Made by a program: the position numbers and the translations under genes
Notes under the pieces: model-generated
Seen by the model: only the letters and a program-made list of their open reading frames with translations
What the model was told of the DNA's origin: nothing
The model's database searches: none
Assembly (NCBI GenBank): GCA_964465375.1
Contig: CAYXIJ010000019.1
Coordinates: forward strand, 1-49,252
Origin: CAJWKT01 sp964465375
GTDB lineage: Bacteria; Pseudomonadota; Gammaproteobacteria; Steroidobacterales; Rariloculaceae
Length of the DNA: 49,252 bases
Reading direction: 5' to 3'
Shown: piece after piece, positions 1 through 7,963 of the stretch
Numbering within the stretch: position 1 is the first letter of the stretch
How the letters are laid out: each line of letters opens with the position of its first letter

Positions 1-54
1 CCCACGACGACCGGGTCCACAACCCGGGGCTCTACCAACTGAGCTACGCCCACC
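1..54 (-). tRNA. tRNA-His (GTG), truncated at the window edge
   Basis: Read on the minus strand, the sequence starts with the acceptor arm GTGGGCG preceded by a G at -1 (position 54), which is the hallmark of tRNA-His. A normal D-arm follows. The anticodon stem CCGGG/CCCGG closes the loop TTGTGGA, giving anticodon GTG at 18-20. The T-arm and 3' acceptor strand lie beyond the left edge, so the gene is partial. It is the last visible member of a leftward tRNA operon, 28 bases downstream of the tRNA-Arg CCA end. Confidence 0.93.
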
Positions 55-82
55 ACAATTTAACTAATTTTAACCCGCTTAT

Positions 83-480
83 TGGTGCGCCCGGCAGGAC
101 TCGAACCTGCAACCCTCGGCTTAGCTTACCACTACTGCTTTCGCAGCCCAGAAAGGATTTCAAAGTTTGTGGTCTGGACTATCTCTTCACCGTCTCAGGT
201 GCCGCACGTATAGTCTCTACGGAGCCCTAAGATGGCTAAACTAGCCATACTCGAAGAACCTTACCCCTGTTATATCAGGCCTTCAGGCTCTTCGGGCTAT
301 CATCCCACACTTTATGTAAATGACAGCCTCAGGTTTCCACGGGATTGCCATCAGCACGACCTGTTAAGGTTTCCCCGTTACAGTGCGATCCACTCCAGCG
401 GTTCCGTTTTCCACTGAAGGCTCCTACCTTTACCCAAATACTTCAAAGGCCGATGCTCTATCCGATTGAGCTACGGGCGC
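83..480 (-). tRNA. tRNA-Arg (TCT) split by a group I intron
   Basis: The 5' exon is 446-480 and the 3' exon is 83-124; CCA is encoded at 83-85. The exons join into a complete cloverleaf: acceptor GCGCCCG/CGGGCGC, anticodon stem TCGGC/GCCGA and a regular T-arm with TTCGAGT. Group I introns end in G. The last G before the 3' half (position 125) places the break between anticodon bases 34 and 35. This yields loop CTTCTAA and anticodon TCT. A20 in the D-loop fits arginine identity. Without the intron model the gene looks like two unrelated tRNA halves. Order in the operon is Pro, Arg, His. The exact 5' splice site could shift by one base because three T residues follow position 32. Confidence 0.88.
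125..445 (-). ncRNA. group I self-splicing intron in tRNA-Arg anticodon loop
   Basis: This 321-nt insert has a group I catalytic core. The P7 strands ATAGTC/GACTAT are at 210-215 and 177-182, with GCACC and GGTGAAG between them, the same arrangement as in the Azoarcus tRNA-Ile intron. A P9-like hairpin with a GAAA tetraloop closed by CTGC/GCAG is at 135-146. A perfect 7-bp hairpin ATGGCTA/TAGCCAT is at 232-248. The intron ends in G at 125. There is no room for a homing endonuclease and no credible reading frame. By core resemblance it belongs with the tRNA group IC3 introns. The IGS pairing is probably AAGGT against the 5' exon; I could not place the usual G-U splice pair cleanly. Confidence 0.85.
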
Positions 481-554
481 AGCGGATCCTTGTTCAAACA
501 GCTGTATACTCCCTCCTTCCTCGATGGTCCAGTCGATCGGTGAAATTCGTAAAG

Positions 555-631
555 TGGTCGGGGCAGACGGATTCGAACCGCCGACCCTCTGCTCCCAAAG
601 CAGATGCGCTACCAGACTGCGCCATGCCCCG
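555..631 (-). tRNA. tRNA-Pro (TGG)
   Basis: On the minus strand this is a complete 77-base tRNA with encoded CCA (555-557) and acceptor CGGGGCA/TGCCCCG. The anticodon stem TCTGC/GCAGA closes the loop TTTGGGA, giving anticodon TGG at 595-597. The T-loop is TTCGAAT. It is the first gene of the tRNA operon and lies about 30 bases downstream of the predicted transcription start. Confidence 0.96.
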
Positions 632-667
632 CCAGACCCGAACATCGTCCCGATTGAGGCGAAGCAC

Positions 668-696
668 ATCTTATGAGTCTGTAGATAGCTCGTCAA
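668..696 (-). promoter_or_regulatory. stable-RNA type sigma70 promoter of the tRNA operon
   Basis: On the minus strand TTGACG (691-696) and TAAGAT (668-673) are separated by exactly 17 bases. A G/C-rich discriminator follows the -10 box, as is typical of stringently controlled tRNA and rRNA promoters. Initiation would fall near 660, upstream of tRNA-Pro at 631. Stringent control is inferred from the discriminator only. Confidence 0.65.
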
Positions 697-766
697 ACAG
701 TGCATTATCGGACCAGGCGGCCTTGAGGCCGAAAGAAGCGCTGTGCGAAAATTCGTATTCCTCTTA

Positions 767-1633
767 ATGGAGCTATCTGTGACTAATACTGTTATCAATG
801 GCAAAGCGATTGCTCAAAAAATGCAAAATGAAGTTGCTAAGCAAATCAGTGAGCGTTCAGCGCTCGGATTTCGCACACCAGGACTCGCAGTGGTATTAGT
901 AGGTAAAAACAGCGCCTCACAGATTTATGTGCGCAACAAACGTCATGCTTGTGAAGCAGTGGGGGTTCGTGCTTTTGATTATGACCTACCTGCATCCACA
1001 GAGCAGGACTCTCTGCTTGCGCTCATTGATGAACTCAACTCTCAAGACGATGTCGATGGGATCCTAGTCCAGCTTCCTCTTCCCAGTCATATCGACGAGA
1101 CCATAATTATTGAACGAATCTTGCCAACAAAAGACGTGGATGGATTTCATCCCTATACGGTCGGGCGCCTAGCTCAACGAATTCCTATTTTAAGCCCCTG
1201 TACTCCCCACGGAATTATGAATCTACTGAAACGATGCAAGATCGATGTCAAAGGACAGCACGTGGTGATTGTAGGCGCATCTAATCATGTGGGTCGCCCA
1301 TTAGCTCTCGAGATGCTATTGGCCGGCGCCACGGTCACCGTTTGCCACCGGCTCAGTCGTAACCTCGAAGACCACGTAAGGCAGGCAGATGTGCTTTGTG
1401 TGGCAGTAGGTAAGCCTAAACTAATTCCCGGAAAATGGATTAAGCTAGGCTCAGTTGTGGTAGATATCGGAATTACTCGCCTTGCCGATGGTAGCCTTGC
1501 TGGGGATGTTGAATTCGAGGTAGCTAAAAGCCGCGCAAAATTAATAACCCCGGTGCCAGGAGGTGTGGGGCCCATGACTGTTGCAACGCTTCTGGAAAAT
1601 ACGCTACGAGCGGCCGAACTGCGCTCCCAATAA
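767..1633 (+). CDS. folD: FolD, methylenetetrahydrofolate dehydrogenase/cyclohydrolase
   Basis: Bifunctional cytosolic enzyme interconverting 5,10-methylene-THF, 5,10-methenyl-THF and 10-formyl-THF, supplying one-carbon units for purines and formyl-Met-tRNA. The 288-residue length matches E. coli. Visible motifs are YVRNK (Tyr54, Lys58, catalytic pair), VDGILVQLPLP, the Rossmann segment VGASNHVGRP and PGGVGPMT near the C-terminus. An in-frame GTG at 743 would add eight hydrophobic residues. I prefer the ATG at 767 because FolD proteins normally begin close to the conserved NGK segment. No strong Shine-Dalgarno is visible at either start. The gene is divergent from the tRNA operon and begins a rightward group with the cyclophilin and lpxH genes. 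Confidence 0.95.
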   Translation: MELSVTNTVINGKAIAQKMQNEVAKQISERSALGFRTPGLAVVLVGKNSASQIYVRNKRHACEAVGVRAFDYDLPASTEQDSLLALIDELNSQDDVDGILVQLPLPSHIDETIIIERILPTKDVDGFHPYTVGRLAQRIPILSPCTPHGIMNLLKRCKIDVKGQHVVIVGASNHVGRPLALEMLLAGATVTVCHRLSRNLEDHVRQADVLCVAVGKPKLIPGKWIKLGSVVVDIGITRLADGSLAGDVEFEVAKSRAKLITPVPGGVGPMTVATLLENTLRAAELRSQ

Positions 1634-1693
1634 CGCGATATGCCCGGATAGGCTATCATCCTCTGCCACAGATTTCTTCACCGGAAAGGTCAA

Positions 1694-2275
1694 ATGAGGC
1701 TATTTACAGCTTATATACTCCTAATACTGTCCCCAGCACTAGTCACATCACAAGAACTATCGCAGATCCCTGATGACCCCCGCAGCGTTCGAGTCATAAC
1801 TACACTGGGAAGCTTTGTAATTGAACTCAATGGCCTCAGGGCACCCCTTACCACGGAAAATTTCATTCAATATGCCCGGGAAGGGCACTACGAAGGCACA
1901 ATATTTCACCGAGTGATTCAGGGGTTCGTAGCCCAAACAGGAGGATTCACTGTAGAACTAGAAGAGAAGCCAGCTGAACGTACGGTAGCCAACGAATCGG
2001 GAAATGGCTTGAGTAACCTGCGAGGCTCAGTAGGTCTCGCGCGCACCAATGACCCTCATTCAGGCGGCTCGCAATTTTATATCAACTTGGCAGACAACCT
2101 GGACCTTAATCCACGTCCTACTCGTTGGGGCTTCACCGTATTTGGGACTATAGTGGAAGGAATGGAGGTAGTGGATGAAATTGGACACCGGCCAACTGGG
2201 GCTGCTAGACAGTTCGAACGTAACGTTCCATTAGAGCCAATTGTTATTGAACAAATAGAACTGCTTTACGAATAA
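1694..2275 (+). CDS. ppiA: periplasmic peptidyl-prolyl cis-trans isomerase (cyclophilin)
   Basis: Catalyses proline cis-trans isomerisation during folding of exported proteins. Residues 1-19 form a signal peptide ending near AxxTSQ, so a periplasmic location is expected. The cyclophilin domain covers about residues 30-190. It contains FHRVIQGFVAQTGGF with the catalytic Arg, and SQFYINLADN, both close to E. coli PpiA. Length (193 aa) is usual for the exported single-domain class. The AAAGGT ribosome site 6 bases before ATG supports the start. It lies 60 bases after folD and 13 before lpxH, probably in one transcript. Cytoplasmic PpiB-like proteins share the fold, but the leader argues for PpiA. 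Confidence 0.9.
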   Translation: MRLFTAYILLILSPALVTSQELSQIPDDPRSVRVITTLGSFVIELNGLRAPLTTENFIQYAREGHYEGTIFHRVIQGFVAQTGGFTVELEEKPAERTVANESGNGLSNLRGSVGLARTNDPHSGGSQFYINLADNLDLNPRPTRWGFTVFGTIVEGMEVVDEIGHRPTGAARQFERNVPLEPIVIEQIELLYE

Positions 2276-2288
2276 ATCGCCAGTAACA

Positions 2289-3011
2289 ATGACCACAGTA
2301 TTCATCTCGGACTTACACCTGGATGCGGGTCGACCCGCCACAATTGAAAAATTCCTTAGCTTTGCTCGGCTGAAAAGCATGCAGGCAGATGCGCTGTACA
2401 TACTCGGGGACCTTTTTGAAGCATGGATTGGGGATGATGATACTGAGCCTATTAATTTCAAAGTGATAGAAACTCTCGCAACATTAACAAAAACAAAAAC
2501 TCCCTGTTTCTTTATGCATGGAAATCGTGATTTCCTTATTGGTGATACCTTTGCAGATGCTACTGGCTGTCAGTTAATTGAAGATCCCAAAGTTGTAGAG
2601 ATCGAGGGAAATCAAGTACTACTGACCCATGGGGACTTACTTTGCACAGATGATGAGCCATACCAAGAACTAAGACGAATCGTTAGAGAACCCAACTGGC
2701 AAAGGAATTTCCTCTCCAAGACCCTCGAAGAACGTCGCACCATTGCCGACGACCTCCGCGGTAGAAGTCTTACGGAAACCGCCACTAAACCAGCAGAAAT
2801 AATGGATGTGAACCAAGATGCAGTAAAAACCATGATGCGGGACCACAACGTAAAATTCCTTCTCCATGGACACACTCACCGCCCTAGCGTGCATACTTTT
2901 TCTCTGGACGGGTGTCAGGCAACACGTATTGTGCTCGGGGCATGGGACAATCAAAGTAGCATCTTGATATGGGATAAAGAGGGATTTCGCCTTGAAACCA
3001 TTTTGACCTGA
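2289..3011 (+). CDS. lpxH: LpxH, UDP-2,3-diacylglucosamine diphosphatase
   Basis: Peripheral inner-membrane Mn-dependent hydrolase that converts UDP-2,3-diacylglucosamine to lipid X plus UMP, the fourth step of lipid A synthesis. At 240 aa it equals E. coli LpxH in length. It keeps the calcineurin-like metal-site motifs: SDLH (Asp8, His10), LGDLFEAWIGDDD, HGNRDFL, THGD and HGHTHRP. The IMDVNQ segment before the last motif is characteristic of LpxH. It marks the organism as a lipid A-making Gram-negative. The gene converges with purF at about 50 bases; no clear intrinsic terminator is visible between them. Confidence 0.96.
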   Translation: MTTVFISDLHLDAGRPATIEKFLSFARLKSMQADALYILGDLFEAWIGDDDTEPINFKVIETLATLTKTKTPCFFMHGNRDFLIGDTFADATGCQLIEDPKVVEIEGNQVLLTHGDLLCTDDEPYQELRRIVREPNWQRNFLSKTLEERRTIADDLRGRSLTETATKPAEIMDVNQDAVKTMMRDHNVKFLLHGHTHRPSVHTFSLDGCQATRIVLGAWDNQSSILIWDKEGFRLETILT

Positions 3012-3061
3012 AAGCTGCAGGCCAGGACTCTCAAAGTAAGGGATGACAGTACTTCGGCTTT

Positions 3062-4594
3062 CTACAAAGCTCCGGCTATTTGCACAACATCCTCGTCGTC
3101 AATCTCCTCTTCGCGAAGCTTTTTGTCCCGCTTCTCCTTAGCCAAATCAGAACGTGTCACTTCCAATTCATCTAGGTAGGTTCGAGTTACATCCCCTGTT
3201 ACATATTCACCAGAAAAACAGGAGGTATCAAAAGCCTTAATATTGGCGTTCTCATGATGCACAGCCCGCACTAAATCCTTCAGGTCCTGATAGATCAGCC
3301 AATCCGCGCCAATGATTTTTTCTACTTCCTCTTCCGAGTTCCCATTGGCCACCAACTCAGAGGCTGCTGGCATGTCGATACCATACACATTGGGATGACG
3401 CACAGGAGGCGCAGCAGAGGCAAAGTATACTTTCCTAGCACCAGCTTCCCGGGCCATCTCAATTATCTGCTCGGAGGTTGTACCACGGACTACAGAATCA
3501 TCCACCAAAAGAACATTCTTTCCAATAAACTCTAAATCGATGGCATTCAGTTTTCGTCGGACAGATGCATGGCGCTCTGCCTGGCCAGGCATAATAAAAG
3601 TGCGACCAATATAGCGATTTTTTATGAAGCCCTCTCGATATTTGACCCCCAATCCGTGGGCCACTTGTACGGCCGCTGTACGAGAAGTATCGGGCACGGG
3701 TATCACCACATCGATGTCATGGTCGGGCCTGAGCTGAAGAATCTTTTCTGCAAGCATATCTCCCATGCGCAAGCGCGCTTTATAAACAGACAATTTATCT
3801 ATAATGGAATCCGGTCGTGCGAAATATACAAACTCAAAAATACATGGCGTGTAGTGCACAGAGCCAGTATATGCCCGGTTGTACAGAGTACCTTGCTGAT
3901 CTATAAAAACCGCTTCTCCGGGAGCAATATCCCTATCCAGCTCAAAGCCCAAAGCATCCAACGCAACACTCTCGGAAGCGACAATTCTCTCAGTGCCTCC
4001 ATCTGCTTCCCTTACCCCCATAACGATCGGACGAATACCGTGAGGGTCACGAAAAGCAACAATACCGTAGCCAATAATCATTGCTACCACGGCATACCCT
4101 CCAGAACAGCGGCGATGAACAGCATCTACAGCTCCCAAGATCGCCTGAGGTGTCAAGCCGTTCGTGGACTGCTGTCCCAGCTCATGGGCAAATATATTCA
4201 GCAATACTTCCGAGTCAGAACTGGTATTGAGGTGTCGCCGATCCTCTTGAATAACGAGCCGCTTGAGGGCCTCAGAATTTACCAAATTTCCGTTATGCGC
4301 TAAGCAAATGCCGTAAGGGGAGTTCACATAAAAGGGCTGGGCTTCCAAAAGGCTTGCACTTCCTGCAGTCGGATAACGCACATGACCTAAGCCTATATTC
4401 CCATTCAGCCGTGCCATATGTCGCTCCTCAAACACGTCTCGCACTAAGCCCTTACCCTTGCGTTGACGTAAGCGACCACTCTCTTCGGTAACTATGCCAG
4501 CAGCATCCTGACCTCGGTGCTGCAATACAGTTAACGCATCATATAGGCCCTGATTCACCGGGCCCTGCCCTACTAAGGCGATAATCCCACACAT
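3062..4594 (-). CDS. purF: PurF, amidophosphoribosyltransferase
   Basis: Commits PRPP to purine synthesis by replacing pyrophosphate with ammonia taken from glutamine, giving 5-phosphoribosylamine. The 510-residue protein starts MCGII, so Cys2 is the N-terminal glutaminase nucleophile without a propeptide, as in E. coli. The class II amidotransferase domain covers roughly residues 2-230. The PRPP-binding loop LLVDDSVVRGTT lies in the C-terminal phosphoribosyltransferase domain. It is the last gene of the leftward accD-folC-dedD-cvpA-purF chain, 39 bases after cvpA, the classical gammaproteobacterial order. No PurR-like operator is evident directly upstream. Confidence 0.97.
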   Translation of the reverse strand: MCGIIALVGQGPVNQGLYDALTVLQHRGQDAAGIVTEESGRLRQRKGKGLVRDVFEERHMARLNGNIGLGHVRYPTAGSASLLEAQPFYVNSPYGICLAHNGNLVNSEALKRLVIQEDRRHLNTSSDSEVLLNIFAHELGQQSTNGLTPQAILGAVDAVHRRCSGGYAVVAMIIGYGIVAFRDPHGIRPIVMGVREADGGTERIVASESVALDALGFELDRDIAPGEAVFIDQQGTLYNRAYTGSVHYTPCIFEFVYFARPDSIIDKLSVYKARLRMGDMLAEKILQLRPDHDIDVVIPVPDTSRTAAVQVAHGLGVKYREGFIKNRYIGRTFIMPGQAERHASVRRKLNAIDLEFIGKNVLLVDDSVVRGTTSEQIIEMAREAGARKVYFASAAPPVRHPNVYGIDMPAASELVANGNSEEEVEKIIGADWLIYQDLKDLVRAVHHENANIKAFDTSCFSGEYVTGDVTRTYLDELEVTRSDLAKEKRDKKLREEEIDDEDVVQIAGAL

Positions 4595-4633
4595 AAAATT
4601 GAAGCTCGAGTTACCTACAAAATTTAAAAAACC

Positions 4634-5131
4634 TCAAATGATTTTCTGTTCCTGAATAATTCGACTACCTAACGCCGCAAAATCCAAAATATATTCCGCA
4701 ACACCTTCACTGTATGCCCTAAATTTAGCATCTCGCCACCAAAGGTCTTGATCCAAGCCCGCTAGATCCATAATAACTACGGCCAACCCAACCAAGACAA
4801 TGCCACGAACAAACCCAAAAAATAAGCCGAGGAAGCGGTCAGCAATACTTAGCCCTACACTACGAATCAACCCTCGCGCTAACCAAGCCAATAAAGTGCC
4901 AACCAGCATCAACAACAAGAAGGCCAATCCACGAGCTACCCAAATTTTAAGATCGGGAGCTACCACCCAGTCACCGAAAAATGGCTCCACCTGTGGAGAA
5001 AGTCGCCACGCAAACCAAATCGCTGACAGTAATACTACTAGGGCCAATGCTTCCCTCGCGAAACCCCTCCAAAGCCCAATCCCAGCGGAACTGAAACATA
5101 CAGCAACAATTAAATAATCAGCCCAATTAAT
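4634..5131 (-). CDS. cvpA: CvpA, colicin V production family membrane protein, ATT start
   Basis: Small inner-membrane protein with four predicted hydrophobic segments, linked to colicin V export, biofilm and envelope homeostasis; its exact activity is unsettled. The reading frame has no ATG, GTG or TTG between the in-frame TAG at 5144-5146 and the conserved N-terminus. Translating from ATT at 5131-5129 gives (M)NWADYLIVAV, which aligns residue for residue with E. coli MVWIDYAIIAV, and a length of 165 aa against 162. A perfect AGGAGG sits 8 bases upstream. The first conventional start, an internal TTG at 5047, would delete the first membrane helix. The Shine-Dalgarno overlaps the dedD stop, implying translational coupling. 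Start assignment is inferred; the gene itself is secure. Confidence 0.87.
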   Translation of the reverse strand: MNWADYLIVAVCFSSAGIGLWRGFAREALALVVLLSAIWFAWRLSPQVEPFFGDWVVAPDLKIWVARGLAFLLLMLVGTLLAWLARGLIRSVGLSIADRFLGLFFGFVRGIVLVGLAVVIMDLAGLDQDLWWRDAKFRAYSEGVAEYILDFAALGSRIIQEQKII

Positions 5132-5139
5132 ACTAAAGG

Positions 5140-5145
5140 CCTCCT
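5140..5145 (-). promoter_or_regulatory. perfect Shine-Dalgarno of cvpA overlapping the dedD stop
   Basis: AGGAGG is read on the minus strand with 8 bases to the ATT codon at 5131. It overlaps the TAG stop of dedD (5144-5146). This site decides the unusual cvpA start, because no conventional start codon exists between it and the conserved coding sequence. Confidence 0.8.
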
Positions 5146-5713
5146 ACTCATCTCCCACTATTTGAACTAAAAATCCATGTGAGGATAAAGATGACGCAAC
5201 CCTCTCTGCTTCCGACTGTGAAAACTCTGGCCCTACACGGACTCGATACATCACACCTCCGCCTGCCGAATAAGTTGAAATCTGGGGATCAAAACCGTAG
5301 TTCTCCACTCTCTCCATTAAACGACGAGCATTCTCCCGGTCACCAAAACTGCCAACTTGTATAAATATCGACGGGTTACTAGCCGAGTTACCTGGGGACT
5401 GTGACACCAATCCAGATTCAGACGGCCGCGATGTCAGGATTGCAGATGGAGATAATAAATCGCCGCTCAAGGGAGGCTGTATCTTTTCAGATGCTATCGC
5501 ATTCCTTTGGCTCTCACTCTCATGATCACCGCCCAAAAGAATAGTCTGAACCATCGTTTGAGTCTGCTCTCCGGTTGAGTCCATCCCTGAAGACCCTAAT
5601 CCAGTACCATCATCCCGCTGATCTGGTCCATCCAACAACCAGGGTATGAGCCACACACCAATCACCACGAGCACTGTAGCTCCAATCAATCGTTCCTTTA
5701 AGTGCCGATCCAT
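5144..5713 (-). CDS. dedD: DedD-like SPOR-domain cell division protein
   Basis: Bitopic inner-membrane protein whose C-terminal SPOR domain binds denuded peptidoglycan at the septum. The 189 residues have a short basic N-terminus, one membrane segment (about 9-27, LIGATVLVVIGVWLIPWLL), a low-complexity Ser/Gly/Gln linker and a SPOR domain from about residue 112 beginning IFIQVGSFGDRENARRL. Its place between folC and cvpA matches E. coli dedD. The start overlaps the folC end by 16 bases, and its stop overlaps the cvpA ribosome site, so it is probably co-translated with both. Confidence 0.88.
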   Translation of the reverse strand: MDRHLKERLIGATVLVVIGVWLIPWLLDGPDQRDDGTGLGSSGMDSTGEQTQTMVQTILLGGDHESESQRNAIASEKIQPPLSGDLLSPSAILTSRPSESGLVSQSPGNSASNPSIFIQVGSFGDRENARRLMERVENYGFDPQISTYSAGGGVMYRVRVGPEFSQSEAERVASSLSSHGFLVQIVGDE

Positions 5714-7041
5714 CTGGCTGATTGGTCGCCCGTTTGAGACGGGGCGGAGTATAACGCAAGCGCAGCCATTGCGGGACCCACTAGATAAAACGAACCAAAA
5801 ACTAACACCCGATGCCCAGGTTCCGCTAATCGATCAACTAACCCGCAGGCAGCCGCAACATCAGCCAGAGAGCAAACATTGGAGGCTCCTTCTGTTTTCA
5901 TAAGGTTACCTAGAATTTCCTCATTCACACTCCTTTCTGAGTCCGTGCTCGTTACAACCCATCGATCCACAACGTCTATAAAAGGTGCTACCACACCTGA
6001 TAGATCCTTATCTCTCATAATGGCAAGAATCGCCCATGTATGCCTTGGGAGGGGAAGCTGGGCTATCTCATCCGCGAAAACGCGAGTAGCCGCAGGATTG
6101 TGGGCTACATCAAAAATCCATTCCACCCCGCCCTGAACATGGCGATCCGTACGACCCGCAAGCTGGGCTGCTGATAAACCACGTGAAATTAAGGGCAATC
6201 TTATTGGTAGGAACTCATCCATCGATTCAACGATAGCTAAGCAACCAGCCATGTTATCCAACTGCTCTTGACCCCCAAATGAAGGGATTGGTAAATTCTC
6301 TCCGCTGAGCTCCCAACCTTTGTAGTTCCAGGTGCCCCGAGTACCAGAACTATCAAAATCCCTCCCAATCAATCGCAAAGAACTACCTAATTTTTGCGCA
6401 TGAATCAGAAGACTTTCAGGGGGATTACGATCCGCTACGACTGCTGGTCTGCCAGGCCGGAAAATCCCTGCCTTCTCGCGACCAATAGATTCTCGATCCT
6501 TGCCGAGCCAATCTTGGTGGTCAAGCTCAACACTAACTACCAAGCTAGCATCCGCATCAATAGTATTTACTGCATCTAACCTACCCCCCAAGCCTACCTC
6601 TAAAAGTGCTAGCTCAGCTTTATTTTTAACAAAGTACAAAAGCGCTGCAACCACCGAATATTCAAAATATGACAAAGTAGTCAAACCGCGGGCATCCTCT
6701 ATACAGCGAAAGAGCTCTATCAGAGGCTCATCGCAAATCTCCTGTCCATCAAAACGGATTCGTTCATTAAACCGCCAAAGATGAGGAGAAGTGAAAGTAC
6801 CAACTCGATAGCCTGCACAACGATAGATGCTATCCAGAATTGCCACACAGGATCCCTTCCCATTGGTACCACCTACGATAATCGTGCGGAAAGGTAGCTC
6901 AACTAGAGAAAGCTTACCTAACACGTACCGGATACGATCTAAGCCGAGTTCAATTTCTTTTGGGTGCAGAGTTTCAAGCCAGTTAAGCCAATCCTCCAGG
7001 GTATCGAGGTTCTTGCTGTTAGAGTGGAGCTTAGTTTTCAA
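5698..7041 (-). CDS. folC: FolC, dihydrofolate synthase / folylpolyglutamate synthase
   Basis: Cytosolic ATP-dependent ligase that adds glutamate to dihydropteroate and to folates. The 447 residues contain the Mur-ligase P-loop GGTNGKGSC near residue 58, FTSPHLWRFNERIR, the central-domain EVGLGGRLDAVN, and FDVAHNPAA in the C-terminal domain, all diagnostic. The start is a TTG that overlaps the accD stop as TTGA, indicating coupled translation. It provides polyglutamylated folate for the same one-carbon pool handled by FolD upstream and used in purine synthesis. Confidence 0.95.
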   Translation of the reverse strand: MKTKLHSNSKNLDTLEDWLNWLETLHPKEIELGLDRIRYVLGKLSLVELPFRTIIVGGTNGKGSCVAILDSIYRCAGYRVGTFTSPHLWRFNERIRFDGQEICDEPLIELFRCIEDARGLTTLSYFEYSVVAALLYFVKNKAELALLEVGLGGRLDAVNTIDADASLVVSVELDHQDWLGKDRESIGREKAGIFRPGRPAVVADRNPPESLLIHAQKLGSSLRLIGRDFDSSGTRGTWNYKGWELSGENLPIPSFGGQEQLDNMAGCLAIVESMDEFLPIRLPLISRGLSAAQLAGRTDRHVQGGVEWIFDVAHNPAATRVFADEIAQLPLPRHTWAILAIMRDKDLSGVVAPFIDVVDRWVVTSTDSERSVNEEILGNLMKTEGASNVCSLADVAAACGLVDRLAEPGHRVLVFGSFYLVGPAMAALALYSAPSQTGDQSARWIGT

Positions 7042-7898
7042 GACACGCTAGGGCGATCTAGTAACTTAGCTAAGACCTGAGCTATTTCATCACGAACATG
7101 GCGACGATCGATAATCATATCCAACGCGCCCTTTTCCAGCAAAAACTCCGCCGTTTGGAACCCCTCAGGCAAGGTTTCGCGGACAGTTTGTTCTATTACA
7201 CGCGGTCCAGCGAATCCAATTAAGGCCTTTGGTTCGGCAGCATTGATGTCTCCCAGTAATGCCAGGCTCGCCGAGACACCACCAGTTGTAGGGTCAGTCA
7301 TGATCGATATATAGGGCAGCCCAGCTTCAGCAAGCAACGATAAGGCGGCGCTGGTTTTGGCCATCTGCAGAAGGGAAAACAACGCTTCCTGCATGCGAGC
7401 ACCCCCACTGGCAGAAAAGCAAATAAAAGGACGATGCTGGTCCACGCAATAAGAAACACCCCTACTAAAACGCTCTCCCACTACCGAGCCCATAGATCCA
7501 CCCATAAATCTAAACTCAAATGCCGCCGCTACCACAGGGATCGTCTTTAGGTTACCAGCCATAACCACCAATGCATCACGCTCACCAGTAGTTTTTTGAG
7601 CTTGACTTAAGCGTTCTCGGTAGCGCTTGCTATCGCGAAAGCGCAACGGATCACGCGGCTCCAACTTAGCGGCGATCTCATGACTTCCTCCAGGATCAAG
7701 AAACATTTCAAGGCGCTCACGAGCCCCTATTCTCATGTGGAATGTGCACTTCGGGCACACAAAGAGATTGCGCTGAAGTTCCGCGCGATAAAGCTGTGCA
7801 TCACATGAGCTACATTTGACCCATAAACCTTCAGGCACCGAACGTTTTGGTCGCTCAGTTTTGATCCGAGAAGGCATCAATTTATCAAACCAACTCAT
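7038..7898 (-). CDS. accD: AccD, acetyl-CoA carboxylase carboxyltransferase beta subunit
   Basis: Beta subunit of the carboxyltransferase that makes malonyl-CoA from acetyl-CoA, working with AccA. The 287 residues begin MSWFDKLMPSRI, the usual AccD N-terminus. The zinc ribbon Cys29, Cys32, Cys48 and Cys51 follows. The crotonase-like core includes GGARMQEA and TDPTTGGVSASLA. The open frame extends 15 codons further upstream, but those residues do not resemble the family. E. coli AccD is 304 aa and has a longer C-terminal tail. AccD can bind its own mRNA in E. coli; nothing in the sequence tests that here. Confidence 0.95.
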   Translation of the reverse strand: MSWFDKLMPSRIKTERPKRSVPEGLWVKCSSCDAQLYRAELQRNLFVCPKCTFHMRIGARERLEMFLDPGGSHEIAAKLEPRDPLRFRDSKRYRERLSQAQKTTGERDALVVMAGNLKTIPVVAAAFEFRFMGGSMGSVVGERFSRGVSYCVDQHRPFICFSASGGARMQEALFSLLQMAKTSAALSLLAEAGLPYISIMTDPTTGGVSASLALLGDINAAEPKALIGFAGPRVIEQTVRETLPEGFQTAEFLLEKGALDMIIDRRHVRDEIAQVLAKLLDRPSVS

Positions 7899-7963
7899 AA
7901 GATCATCCGAAAATACATACCAGAAATGATAATAAAGAAACAATTAAACATAGTGACAACATC

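Noticed and set aside
718..731. CGGCC-TTGA-GGCCG hairpin between the tRNA promoter and folD
   Set aside because: Too short and without a T run, so not a credible terminator on either strand.
345..767. Open frames across the tRNA and intron region, including one of 140 codons
   Set aside because: They run over tRNA exons and the structured intron core, lack family similarity and have no ribosome site. A homing endonuclease reading was considered and none fits.
3569..4303. A 244-codon frame antisense to purF
   Set aside because: It lies fully inside purF on the other strand, shows no protein-like domain pattern and no ribosome site.
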